Source: Rhabdaerophilum sp. SD176
GTDB taxonomy: Bacteria > Pseudomonadota > Alphaproteobacteria > Rhizobiales > Beijerinckiaceae
Assembly (NCBI RefSeq): GCF_030143245.1
Contig: NZ_JARJNS010000001.1
Coordinates: forward strand, 496,001-560,000
Direction of reading: 5' to 3'
DNA: 64,000 nt
In this document: positions 40,791-50,172 of the stretch, piece after piece
Numbering within the stretch: position 1 is the stretch's first letter
Layout: each line of letters opens with the position of its first letter
Made by a program: the position numbers and the translations under genes
The notes under the pieces: generated by a model
Database searches by the model: none
The model's input: only the letters and a program-made list of their open reading frames with translations
Told to the model about the DNA's origin: nothing

Positions 40791-41492
40791 GTGCCCGAAC
40801 TTGGCCTCTCGCCTGACGAATGGACAGCCATCCGGCTGAGCCTGCGCATTGCCGGGCTGGCGACGCTGGTCAGCCTGCCGCTGGCCATCCTCGTCGCGCA
40901 TTGGCTGGCCCGCACCCGTTTCCGGGGCAAGGTGCTGGTCGATGGCCTCGTCCACCTCCCGCTGGTCCTGCCGCCGGTCGTCACCGGCTATGTCCTGCTG
41001 GTCCTGTTCGGAAGGCGCGGCCCGGTCGGCGCATGGCTTGAGCAGACCTTCGGCCTCGTCCTCTCCTTCCGCTGGACCGGCGCCGCCCTGGCCTGCGCGG
41101 TGATGGGCTTCCCCCTGATGGTCCGGGCGATCCGCCTCGCCATCGAATCCATCGATCCGCGCCTCGAACAGGCGGCCGGCACGCTCGGCGCCTCGCCGGC
41201 CTGGGTCTTTGCCACGGTCACGCTGCCGCTGGCCCTCCCCGGCATCATTGCCGGCGCGGTCCTGTGCTTCGCCAAGGCCCTCGGCGAATTCGGCGCCACC
41301 ATCACCTTCGTCTCGAATATCCCGGGCGAAACCCAGACAATCCCTGCCGCCATTTACACCTATACGCAGATTCCCGGCGGCGATGCCGGCGCCTTCCGCC
41401 TGTCCATCGTCGCGGTGATCATCGCGCTGGGCGCGCTCGTGGCCTCGGAAGTCCTCGCTCGGCGCAGCGGAACCCGGGCGCAGCCGGAATGA
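40791..41492 (+). CDS. modB: Molybdate ABC transporter permease ModB, GTG start
   Basis: This is the inner-membrane permease of the molybdate importer. The product is 233 residues from GTG 40791, with GAGG 7 bases upstream. A TTG two codons earlier is the alternative. It has five to six membrane helices and the EAA-type coupling loop (LEQAAGTLGASPAWVFATVTLPLALPGI). It overlaps modC by ATGA. Confidence 0.94.
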   Translation: MPELGLSPDEWTAIRLSLRIAGLATLVSLPLAILVAHWLARTRFRGKVLVDGLVHLPLVLPPVVTGYVLLVLFGRRGPVGAWLEQTFGLVLSFRWTGAALACAVMGFPLMVRAIRLAIESIDPRLEQAAGTLGASPAWVFATVTLPLALPGIIAGAVLCFAKALGEFGATITFVSNIPGETQTIPAAIYTYTQIPGGDAGAFRLSIVAVIIALGALVASEVLARRSGTRAQPE

Positions 41493-42589
41493 TCCGCTTC
41501 GATTGCCAGCTCGACCGGCGGGATTTCCGCTTCCGCGTCGCCTTCGAGGCCGAAACCGGCATTACGGCCCTGTTCGGCCCGTCCGGTTCCGGCAAATCCA
41601 CCGCGATCCGCCTGCTGGCCGGCCTCGAAGCTGCGAAGGAAGGCCGGATCACACTCGGCGACAGGGTGCTGCTGGATACGGCAAAGCGCGTGTTCATTCC
41701 CCCGCATCGCCGCCGGATCGGCCTCGTCTTCCAGGATGCCCAGCTCCTGCCGCATCTCGATATCCGCGCCAACCTCACCTATGGCCGTTTCTTCACCCCG
41801 CGGGACGAGCGGCGCATCGCCTTTGACCCGGTGGTCGAGGTGCTCGGCATCGGTCATCTCCTGTCGCGACAGCCGGATACGCTCTCCGGCGGCGAACGTC
41901 AGCGTGTCGCCATCGGCCGGGCCCTGCTGGCCAGCCCGCATCTCCTGCTGATGGACGAGCCGCTCGCCTCGCTGGACGCGGCCCGGAAAACGGAGATCCT
42001 GCCCTTCATCGAGCGCCTTCGTGACGAATTCCGCGTCCCGATTGTCTATGTCAGCCATGCGGTGGAGGAAGTCGCGCGCCTCGCCGCGCGGGTGATCCGG
42101 CTTGACAACGGGGCCGTCACCGCCGCCGGCAGCCCGGCCGAGGTGCTGGCGCCGGTGGCGCTTGCCAGCTTCGCGGATCGGTTCGATGCGGTCTCCGTGC
42201 TCTCGGCGCCGATCCGCCGTTACCTGCCGGAATACGGGGTGACCTTGCTCGATCATCCCGCCGGCGAGATCGTGGTGCCGGGCCTTGTCCCCACAGGACA
42301 GGGCGAGGTGCGCGTCGCGATCCGGGCCACCGGCGTCACACTCGCGGTCGGCCGGCCGGCACAGGTCAGCGTGCGGACGGTCCTGTCAGGCCGGATCACG
42401 GCCATCGACCGCAACGAGAGCCCCTTCGCGATGGCGACCTTGGTCCTGCCGGGCGGGCAGACCCTGAAGGCCTATGCGACGCGCCTTGCCTTCGATGCTC
42501 TCGGCCTGGATATCGGCGACGAGGTGCAGGCGCTGATCAAGGCCGCGACGATCGACGAGCGCAGCCTCGCCATCCTCCCTCCGGCGTGA
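41489..42589 (+). CDS. modC: Molybdate ABC transporter ATPase ModC
   Basis: ModC powers molybdate import. The 366-residue product has Walker A GPSGSGKST at residues 30-38, signature LSGGERQRVAIGRALL, Walker B LLLMDEPLASLD and the switch histidine (YVSHAVEEV). A C-terminal TOBE/MOP domain (about 295-360) may sense molybdate. It ends 6 bases from the convergent modE stop. Confidence 0.96.
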   Translation: MIRFDCQLDRRDFRFRVAFEAETGITALFGPSGSGKSTAIRLLAGLEAAKEGRITLGDRVLLDTAKRVFIPPHRRRIGLVFQDAQLLPHLDIRANLTYGRFFTPRDERRIAFDPVVEVLGIGHLLSRQPDTLSGGERQRVAIGRALLASPHLLLMDEPLASLDAARKTEILPFIERLRDEFRVPIVYVSHAVEEVARLAARVIRLDNGAVTAAGSPAEVLAPVALASFADRFDAVSVLSAPIRRYLPEYGVTLLDHPAGEIVVPGLVPTGQGEVRVAIRATGVTLAVGRPAQVSVRTVLSGRITAIDRNESPFAMATLVLPGGQTLKAYATRLAFDALGLDIGDEVQALIKAATIDERSLAILPPA

Positions 42590-42595
42590 CGAGGC

Positions 42596-43009
42596 TCAGC
42601 CGCCCGGCGGATCGAGCCCCGGCTCCGGCGGGGCAAGCTCGGCTTCGAACGGCCCCAGTTCCTCGGCAATCGCGTCGCGCGTGCGCGCCTCGATCCGGCG
42701 ATAGGCCGCGAGCAGGTCCTGACCGAACGGCGTCAGCCGGGCACCGCCGCCCTGGGCACCGCCGGCGGCGGCCAGGACGACCGGCTGCCTAAACATGCGG
42801 TTGACCTGATCAACGAGCAGCCAGGCCCGGCGATAGCTCATGCCGAGCCGCCGGCCCGCTGCGGAAATCGAGCCGGTTTCGCCGATCGCCTCGATCAGGT
42901 CGAATTTGCCGGGCCCAAGCCGGTGGTCGGGCCCCAGCAGGATGCGCAGGCGCGGAACCGCCCCGGCCATGCGGCCATCCGGGAGGGGCCGGGGCGCCCG
43001 CCGGGCCAT
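42596..43009 (-). CDS. modE: ModE-type regulator, DNA-binding domain only
   Basis: This molybdate-responsive repressor is expected to bind the palindrome at 39967-39990. The 137-residue product contains only the ModE winged helix (GETGSISAAGRRLGMSYRRAWLLVDQVNRMF and the following wing). The C-terminal di-MOP molybdate-binding region of E. coli ModE is absent, replaced by a short Pro/Glu-rich tail. AGGGG precedes the ATG, one base after the GNAT gene. It is convergent with modC. Confidence 0.9.
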   Translation of the reverse strand: MARRAPRPLPDGRMAGAVPRLRILLGPDHRLGPGKFDLIEAIGETGSISAAGRRLGMSYRRAWLLVDQVNRMFRQPVVLAAAGGAQGGGARLTPFGQDLLAAYRRIEARTRDAIAEELGPFEAELAPPEPGLDPPGG

Positions 43010-43010
43010 G

Positions 43011-43448
43011 TCAGCCCCTGAGCGCCTTGGAAAAATAGCTGCCGGTGCGGCGATAACCGTTCTTCAGGTAGAGGTTGTCAACCCGGGCGCCTTCCTCGGT
43101 ATCGAGCTGCAGCAGGCCGCACCCATCCTCCAGCGCCCTTGCCTCGGCGAATTCGAGCAGCTTCACGCCATAGCCTTTGCCACGATGCTTCAGGTCCACC
43201 ACCACATGCTCGATATAGGTGACGAAGCCGTCATGGATGTTGTGGTTGGGCACCATGCCGATCAGCCCGACAAGATCCTCCCCCGCCTCGGCGATGAACA
43301 TGCGGTAGCCCGTCGCCCGCGCCACGAAGACGCGCTGGGCATAGGTCTGCATGTCGAGATCGGGAATGAGCTGCCGGATGACCGGATAAGCCCGGTGATA
43401 ATCGGTATCCGACCGCGCCTCGCGGATGGTGATGGTTTCGGTGGTCAT
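43011..43448 (-). CDS. GNAT-family N-acetyltransferase
   Basis: This is a predicted acetyl-CoA-dependent N-acetyltransferase of unknown substrate. The 145-residue product has the GNAT core: EHVVVDLKHRGKGYGVKLLEFAE (motif A, acetyl-CoA pyrophosphate loop R/K-G-K-G-Y-G) and YLKNGYRRTGSYFSKAL (motif B). The start is ATG 43448; upstream codons run into the tRNA gene. It is one base upstream of modE, so the two are co-transcribed. Confidence 0.9.
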   Translation of the reverse strand: MTTETITIREARSDTDYHRAYPVIRQLIPDLDMQTYAQRVFVARATGYRMFIAEAGEDLVGLIGMVPNHNIHDGFVTYIEHVVVDLKHRGKGYGVKLLEFAEARALEDGCGLLQLDTEEGARVDNLYLKNGYRRTGSYFSKALRG

Positions 43449-43555
43449 GTTCAGCGCTGTCTCTGATGGATCACAAGCCTGGTGGATCGCAAGTCTGGCG
43501 CCGCTCGCGGCGATCGGAACGCCCGGTTGGGGTCGACGCCGCTTCGGAAAAGGAA

Positions 43556-43632
<77 letters not shown>

Positions 43633-43656
43633 ATCGGGCGAACCCGAGAGATAGCG

Positions 43657-43685
43657 CGGATAGCATGGGCCTTCGGGCTGTGCAA
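43657..43685 (-). promoter_or_regulatory. Possible tRNA-Trp promoter
   Basis: On the minus strand TTGCAC (43685-43680) and TATCCG (43662-43657) are separated by 17 bases. The predicted start is about 18 bases before the mature 5' end. The -35 lies within the hairpin that follows the hydrolase gene. Confidence 0.4.
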
Positions 43686-43713
43686 TCCCTCCCCACCGAG
43701 GAATTGCACAGCC
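43676..43713 (-). terminator. Long hairpin after the hydrolase gene
   Basis: An 11-bp perfect stem (43676-43686 with 43703-43713) with a 16-base loop begins 7 bases after the hydrolase stop. There is no T-run on either strand, so it may need Rho or serve as an mRNA-stabilising end. Confidence 0.5.
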
Positions 43714-43719
43714 TCCGGC

Positions 43720-44703
43720 TCATTCAAGCTGGCTGCGCAGGAACGACGTCACCTGCTCGCACAGGGCGGCATGGATGGCGGCGCGGTCGATTCCGGGCGC
43801 GTCGGTGCAGAGCTCGCCGAGCCGCGCCATCGCGGCGGGCGGGCACGGATCGATGAAAACGTGATGCCCGCCCGCGACACGCCGCCTCTGCGGCACCGGA
43901 ATGATGGCCCGCATGAGCGTGTCGCCATTGCTGGCAGACGGCACAATGGCATCGCCCGTCGCCTCGTGCAGCTGCACCGGCATGCGCAGGATGGCAAGGC
44001 CTTCCGGCCCGAACGGCATGGCCAGCGGCGCGATCAGCACCAGCGCCTTGAGGCGCGGCTCGCGCGGCGGCTGCCACTGCCCGGCCTGTGAGCCGGGATA
44101 GCGCGCATCGGTGACGTGAGAACAGAGCACGGCATTGCCCGGAGACTGGCGGCAATAGGCCGGCCAGCGTGCAAAATCCGGCGTCGCGCCGGCAAGCACC
44201 AGCGCGGTATAGCCGCCGGCGGAATAGCCGATGGCCCCCATCCGCGCAGGGTCGGCACGGTCCGCCACGCGCGGATCCTTCAGCACCGCCTGAAGGGCCT
44301 GCAGCGCCTGGCCCGGCCGGTCGGTCGGAGCGAGGCCGGCATCACGCCGCTCGGTCCGGCCGGCGGCATCGCCGATATGAAGCGGCGCGACAACGATGAA
44401 GCCCGCACGCGCGAGATGGCTGGCCAGATCGCGATGGGCAAAGGGCGAGCCGCCCGATCCATGCGAGAGCAGGACGACCGGGAAACGGCCCTCGGCGGGC
44501 GCGGCATCCCGGCGTGCGACGACCGTATAGGGGCCAGCCTCGAACGGGCTTTCCGCTTCGCGCGTCGGATACCAGACAAAAGCGTCGAACGGCATTTCTG
44601 CCGCGACAGGCACGCGGAGAATACCGGCGGAAAAGGGTGTGGCTGCAAAAGGAGCGTGGCTGGAAAAGGCAAGGCACAGGAAAACAAGCAATCGGGCAAG
44701 CAT
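43720..44703 (-). CDS. Exported alpha/beta hydrolase, dienelactone-hydrolase-like
   Basis: This is a predicted secreted serine hydrolase of unknown substrate. The 327-residue product starts MLARLLVFLCLAFSSHAPFA, a signal peptide cleaved near residue 20-21. Active-site features are HGSGG (81-85, oxyanion region), the nucleophile elbow GYSAGG (Ser161) and a C-terminal GGHHVF histidine. It resembles COG4188-type predicted dienelactone hydrolases. It is transcribed after tuf2, beyond the tuf2 terminator, and before tRNA-Trp. Confidence 0.85.
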   Translation of the reverse strand: MLARLLVFLCLAFSSHAPFAATPFSAGILRVPVAAEMPFDAFVWYPTREAESPFEAGPYTVVARRDAAPAEGRFPVVLLSHGSGGSPFAHRDLASHLARAGFIVVAPLHIGDAAGRTERRDAGLAPTDRPGQALQALQAVLKDPRVADRADPARMGAIGYSAGGYTALVLAGATPDFARWPAYCRQSPGNAVLCSHVTDARYPGSQAGQWQPPREPRLKALVLIAPLAMPFGPEGLAILRMPVQLHEATGDAIVPSASNGDTLMRAIIPVPQRRRVAGGHHVFIDPCPPAAMARLGELCTDAPGIDRAAIHAALCEQVTSFLRSQLE

Positions 44704-44975
44704 TGGAAATCCATCAAATCGGGCGCCACTTGGGCGATGAAAACCGGACAAAACAACGAAAGACGGCAATAAGCCCCACCAATAATGCCGATCTGGCGTG
44801 ACTTCAACCCTTGATAGGACGAATGGTAACCGATCCGCGTATCGGGCCCGGTAAAGGCAAGTGGATCCAGCCGGGTATCGGCATCGGCCTGCACCCGGCC
44901 CGCAATCTCTGTAAGCGTGCCAAAGATCGAATTCGCGATGGCACCAGCGGAGCAAACAGGCGGCGAACGGCTCCC
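44704..44975 (-). other. Spacer between tuf2 terminator and hydrolase gene
   Basis: No gene is visible. On the minus strand TTGAAG (44807-44802) and TATTGG (44784-44779) with 17-base spacing form a plausible promoter for the hydrolase, about 75 bases before its ATG. Confidence 0.35.
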
Positions 44976-45010
44976 GAACGAAAAACGGGCGACCCCAGAG
45001 GATCGCCCGT
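44976..45010 (-). terminator. Intrinsic terminator of tuf2
   Basis: An 8-bp perfect stem (45003-45010 with 44985-44992), extended by inner CC/GG pairs, is followed on the minus strand by TTTTCG. It lies 56 bases after the tuf2 stop. Confidence 0.85.
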
Positions 45011-45066
45011 CAAATTCGCGCCGGAGCATCAGGCCGGGATGCCAAAGCGCCCCGGCTTGCCCTCGA

Positions 45067-46257
<1,191 letters not shown>

Positions 46258-46327
46258 GAGGCGTCCCTGATATGAATGGCAGCGTTGGACCCTTCGCGCG
46301 GGCAGCCCCTCGCGAACTGCCGCGCCG

Positions 46328-46355
46328 TTTATGCGGGTTTGGCGGCAATTTCAAG
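46328..46355 (-). promoter_or_regulatory. Candidate tuf2 promoter
   Basis: On the minus strand CTTGAA (46355-46350) and CATAAA (46333-46328) are separated by 16 bases, about 70 bases upstream of tuf2. Confidence 0.4.
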
Positions 46356-46381
46356 GGCGAAATTCCGCCGGGCCGCCCCGT

Positions 46382-46636
46382 TCACCCCATCGCGGCAATC
46401 AGGTCACGGGCGAACTTGGCGGCGATCACCAGCGCGGAAATGGCAGTGGCGATGGCCGCGCGGCGGTTCATGGCCTGCGTGCGGTTGATCGCCGTGATGA
46501 TGCGGTTGAGATCGAGCGCGTTGAGTTCCTCGTGTTTCGAAACCCGCCGCACGGAATTGTTGCTGGCACGATACCAGAGCCATGCGGCGATCAGCGCACT
46601 CGCCAGGGCAAGGAGATCAAGCAGGACGTTGAGCAT
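46382..46636 (-). CDS. Small membrane protein of unknown function
   Basis: The 84-residue product starts MLNVLLDLLALASALIAAWLWYRAS with an N-terminal membrane helix. A hydrophilic middle (HEELNALDLNRIITAINRTQAMNRR) and a second hydrophobic segment near the C-terminus follow. I do not recognise the family. It lies upstream of tuf2 on the same strand. Confidence 0.65.
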   Translation of the reverse strand: MLNVLLDLLALASALIAAWLWYRASNNSVRRVSKHEELNALDLNRIITAINRTQAMNRRAAIATAISALVIAAKFARDLIAAMG

Positions 46637-46833
46637 GGGGGCTGGAAAACGTGAGGGTGCGAGCGGGCACCGGATCCAGGGTTGATACCAGGCGGAAGAC
46701 TTCGGCAAACCTGTTCGTACCGACAGGATGGCATTCCTGTCCAGCCCCTGTTGCCAAGTCTCGCTTCGTCACATCGTCCGTCCGGAAGAACCGGGGCAGC
46801 CAGCCAGGCGGCCCGCTTTGCCCGCCCGGCGGG

Positions 46834-48006
46834 TCATGCTGCCCGCGCAGCGAACTCGGCCAGCGCCCGCCGTCCGAGGAGATGCGATTTCGGATCATTG
46901 AGCGAATCCACCGCGATCAGCCGCCCGTCGCGGAAATAACGGATCGCGAACCGCCCGGAGGCGGGATCGCCTTCCGTTTCCGTCCGGTCAAACCCCTGGC
47001 TGAGCCCTGCAATCTGCAGCTTGGCGTCATACTGGTCAGACCAGAACCACGGCACCGGATCATAGGCAGGCTCGCCGCCGAGCATGGCCGAGGCCGCCAC
47101 TTTTGCCTGGTCGATGGCATTCTGCACGCATTCGAGCCGGATGCGGCGGCCATAGAGCCGGCTGTCGAAGGCGGTGACATCGCCGGCAGCGAAAATGTCG
47201 GGCACGCTGGTACGTGCCGCACCATCGACCACGATCCCGTTTTCCACCGCGAGGCCGGCTGCCGCCGCCAGCTCGACATTCGGTATGGCGCCGACTGCCA
47301 CCAGCACGAGATCGGCCGGAACCACGCGGCCATCGGCCAGCACGACACCCGTGGCGCGCTCCGTCCCGCTTATCGCCGCGACACCGGTTCCGGCGAGCAG
47401 GGTGACGCCCTGCTCGCGGTGAAGCCTGTCGAGATAGGCAGCTGTACCATCCGCCACGACGCGGGCGAGGATGCGCGGCGCAGCCTCGATCACCGTCACA
47501 TCGAGGCCAAGTGCGCGCGCCTTGGCCGCCACTTCGAGGCCGATATAGCCACCGCCGATAATCGCCAGCCGCAGGCCGGGCGCGAAGGCAGCGCGCAGGG
47601 TATCGACATCGGCAATGCCGCGCAGATGGTGGATCCCCGCAAGATCAGCCCCCGGCAGCGTGATCTGGCGCGCGCGGGTTCCCGTCGCGATCAGCAGCTT
47701 CCCGTAAGCATGCACCGTTCCCGCCTCGTCCTCGACAAGCCGCGCAGCCGGGTCGATCCGGACGATGCGCCGGCCGAGATGAAGGCGGACGCCGCGCTCC
47801 TCGTAGAAGGCGCGCGGCCGCAATTCGAGCCGCTCGGGCGTGATCTCGCCGGTGAGATAGGCCTTTGAGAGCGGCGGCCGCTGATAGGGCAGGAAGGGCT
47901 CGTCGCCGAACAGCGCGATCTCGCCCGTATGGCCATCGGCGCGCAGCGAGGCCACGGCTTGCGCTGCGGCCTGCCCGGCCCCCAGAATGATGATCGGTTC
48001 GGCCAT
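46834..48006 (-). CDS. FAD-dependent ferredoxin/rubredoxin reductase-type oxidoreductase
   Basis: This flavoprotein passes electrons from NAD(P)H to a ferredoxin or similar carrier. The 390-residue product has the FAD site GAGQAA (9-14), ATGTRAR, the NAD(P) site IIGGGYIGLEVAA and FAAGDVTAF. A C-terminal reductase domain follows (VPWFWSDQYDAKLQIAG). This is the layout of oxygenase-associated ferredoxin reductases. GAGG precedes the ATG at 48006. No ferredoxin, rubredoxin or oxygenase gene is adjacent. Confidence 0.92.
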   Translation of the reverse strand: MAEPIIILGAGQAAAQAVASLRADGHTGEIALFGDEPFLPYQRPPLSKAYLTGEITPERLELRPRAFYEERGVRLHLGRRIVRIDPAARLVEDEAGTVHAYGKLLIATGTRARQITLPGADLAGIHHLRGIADVDTLRAAFAPGLRLAIIGGGYIGLEVAAKARALGLDVTVIEAAPRILARVVADGTAAYLDRLHREQGVTLLAGTGVAAISGTERATGVVLADGRVVPADLVLVAVGAIPNVELAAAAGLAVENGIVVDGAARTSVPDIFAAGDVTAFDSRLYGRRIRLECVQNAIDQAKVAASAMLGGEPAYDPVPWFWSDQYDAKLQIAGLSQGFDRTETEGDPASGRFAIRYFRDGRLIAVDSLNDPKSHLLGRRALAEFAARAA

Positions 48007-48093
48007 TGTCCCTCGTCGCATCGGCTTGCTGACGCGCATGCTCGCCCGCCTAACGTGGCAACAGGCAAGCCCGGCGGCAACCCTCGACCGGGC

Positions 48094-48924
48094 TCACAGC
48101 GCGATCAGCGGCCACCCGGCCAGCGCCTGCGCGAAGACCGCCAGCGTGAGCACCGCATAGACCAGCGCGGCAAGCCGGGTAAAGCCCCTCGCATGGAGGG
48201 GAGAGGTGCGATCTCGCCAGAGGCCGATCAGCGGCAGCACCTGCATCGCATGGAGCGAGAGGAAATGGGCAGGCCGGAGATCCCCCGTCACGCCGGACCA
48301 GCCGAAAAACGGCAACACAGGCGCGCCGGCCGGGTGGATGCCCGTGAAAGGCCCGGTCCCCGTCGCCAGCCGGCCGGCAATGATCAAGGTGAGGATGCTG
48401 CTCGCCAGGAAGCCGAGCCAGATCCCTTCCCGCGTTCCCGGGCCAAGCCTGGCGCCCTCGTCGCGGCGGGCAATCCAGCCGATGATTCCGATGCCGAAGA
48501 CCAGCGCCAGCGCGCCACCGCCCATCACGCTGCGGTACATGAAGGCGTGGAACGGCGTCGAGAGGTTGAAATGCGAGGCTTCGCCCCGCGCCGCCTGCCA
48601 GATCAGATAGGCCATCTCCGCAAGGAAGGCCGCAGCCATGACGAGGCCGGTCAGCCGGTAGGCCCAGCCCTGCCGGGCTTGCGCAGTCAGGCGCGTCTCG
48701 AGGAGCGCCAGCGTGCCGAACAGGGTGGCAAAGCTGATCGCGAATTTCAGCGGCTTGAGGAAGACAGCCACGCCGGCGATCCGCCTTGTCTCGAACGGTA
48801 TCCAGAGCAGGCAGAGCAGTGCGAGCGCCAGCGAAAGCGCCGTGAGGGCCTGATACAGCTGCACCCTTCCCGGTGCAGCCGGTGCGAGCGAGGCGGTCGG
48901 GGTGGATAGCGACAGCGTGATCAT
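48094..48924 (-). CDS. Multi-pass membrane protein of unknown function
   Basis: The 276-residue protein has about seven hydrophobic segments. Notable conserved-looking parts are FLKPLKFAISFATLF and a late RPAHFLSLHAMQVLPLIG with two histidines that could bind a cofactor or metal. It lies 15 bases downstream of the ABA4-like gene in an apparent operon with a divergent TetR gene. I cannot assign a function. Confidence 0.8.
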   Translation of the reverse strand: MITLSLSTPTASLAPAAPGRVQLYQALTALSLALALLCLLWIPFETRRIAGVAVFLKPLKFAISFATLFGTLALLETRLTAQARQGWAYRLTGLVMAAAFLAEMAYLIWQAARGEASHFNLSTPFHAFMYRSVMGGGALALVFGIGIIGWIARRDEGARLGPGTREGIWLGFLASSILTLIIAGRLATGTGPFTGIHPAGAPVLPFFGWSGVTGDLRPAHFLSLHAMQVLPLIGLWRDRTSPLHARGFTRLAALVYAVLTLAVFAQALAGWPLIAL

Positions 48925-48939
48925 GGGAATTCCTCGAGG

Positions 48940-49386
48940 TCAGGCGGCGGCTTTACCGGAGGCGAGGCGGGCCGGAGCCCGCAGGAAAAGCTCGGTCAGC
49001 AGCGCGAGCAGGAAGCCGATCGGACCGAACAGGAAGACGAGGAAGAGCAGCGGTGCCTGCAGCCACCGGGCCAGACCGATGGCGTCGAGCCGCCGGGCAA
49101 GCATGGCACCGATCACAAGGTCGAAGGCGAGGTAGTGCACCCAGCCGGCCAGCAGGGCCCAGTCCGAGGAGAGGAGCTGCCGGACCGCCGCGAGCGAGCC
49201 ATAGCCGCCGCCGGTCGGGGCAAAATGGGCGAGCGCCAATCCGCCATAGAGCGCGGAAAGCAGCGCCGGTATGCACCAGGCCGGCAGGGCCTGCCAGAAG
49301 GCGCCCTGCCTCGGCCCGAGGATCAGCACCACCCACCCGGTCAGGGCGAGGGTGCCGGCATGGCCGAAAAGCAGATCCGGGGACAT
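48940..49386 (-). CDS. ABA4-like membrane protein
   Basis: The 148-residue product has four hydrophobic segments and starts MSPDLLFGHAGTLALTGW. The segment LAGWVHYLAFDLVIGAMLARR and following FLFGPIGFLLALL match the ABA4-like (DUF4281) family, named after a plant neoxanthin-synthesis factor. The bacterial role is unknown. It is divergent from a TetR gene, with a palindrome between the two starts. Confidence 0.8.
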   Translation of the reverse strand: MSPDLLFGHAGTLALTGWVVLILGPRQGAFWQALPAWCIPALLSALYGGLALAHFAPTGGGYGSLAAVRQLLSSDWALLAGWVHYLAFDLVIGAMLARRLDAIGLARWLQAPLLFLVFLFGPIGFLLALLTELFLRAPARLASGKAAA

Positions 49387-49404
49387 CAATCTCTCCGTCG
49401 GAAA

Positions 49405-49417
49405 TTTCCAATGGAAA
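49405..49417. promoter_or_regulatory. Candidate TetR operator, site 1
   Basis: This is the perfect palindrome TTTCCAATGGAAA between the ABA4-like gene and the divergent TetR gene. A variant with the same flanks (AAATTT before, CAT after) recurs at 49458-49470. Confidence 0.5.
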
Positions 49418-49457
49418 CATCTGATAGCGGATCCCCTTGCCAATGCCAAGCCGAAAA

Positions 49458-49470
49458 TTTACACTGGAAA
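49458..49470. promoter_or_regulatory. Candidate TetR operator, site 2
   Basis: TTTACACTGGAAA, an imperfect copy of the site 53 bases upstream, ends one base before the regulator's ATG. Binding here would block its own expression. Confidence 0.45.
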
Positions 49471-49471
49471 C

Positions 49472-50083
49472 ATGAGTGCATCACCCTCCCCTGCCGGACC
49501 TCGCCCCTATCACCACGGCAACCTCAAGACTGCTCTCGTCGAAGCGGGGCTGGCCCTTCTGGAGGAGCGCGGCCTTGGCGACCTCTCCCTGCGCGAGATC
49601 GCCGCGCGGGTCGGTGTCAGCCACACCGCGCCGAAGAATCATTTCGGCAGCCTGAAAGGCCTGCTGACCGCCATCGCCGCGGAAGGGTTCCGCCGCCATG
49701 CCGCCGCGCTCGAGGCCGGATTGAAGCCGGCGGACGGGCCGGTCGAACGGCTCCACGCCGCCGCAGAAGGATATGTCCGCTTCGCGCGGGCGCATCCGGC
49801 CCTGTTCCGGCTGATGTTCTCCGCCGATCTCTGCGATTTCGGAGATCCGGATCTGACCGCCGCCGCCTCGGAGAGCTACGGCGTGCTTGCCCGGCTGGCC
49901 GGGCGGCTTGAACCCGGCACGGCCGAGCCCGGCGAACGGCAGACCCGGATGGAAACGCTGCTCTGGAGCATCGTCCACGGCTATGCGACTCTGGCCAATG
50001 AGGGCCAATTGGCCGCCGGGCCTGACGGCGCCCCGGTCCATGGCATCGCCGATCTTTTCCGGCACTGGCCACGCTTCGCGTAG
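49472..50083 (+). CDS. TetR-family transcriptional regulator
   Basis: The 203-residue product has the N-terminal helix-turn-helix (YHHGNLKTALVEAGLALLEERG ... LREIAARVGVSHTAPKNHFGSLKGLL). A C-terminal TetR ligand domain (FARAHPALFRLMFSADL) follows. The frame is open 67 codons upstream, but that part overlaps the divergent gene; ATG 49472 follows the operator repeat. It probably controls itself and the ABA4-like/membrane protein pair. Confidence 0.92.
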   Translation: MSASPSPAGPRPYHHGNLKTALVEAGLALLEERGLGDLSLREIAARVGVSHTAPKNHFGSLKGLLTAIAAEGFRRHAAALEAGLKPADGPVERLHAAAEGYVRFARAHPALFRLMFSADLCDFGDPDLTAAASESYGVLARLAGRLEPGTAEPGERQTRMETLLWSIVHGYATLANEGQLAAGPDGAPVHGIADLFRHWPRFA

Positions 50084-50172
50084 CGGCTTTCATCGAACCG
50101 CATGAATATGCGCCGGCTGTTACCGTCCTGTCATGAAGCGGCCCTAGGCGGAGCGCTCCAGGAGGTGCGGCC

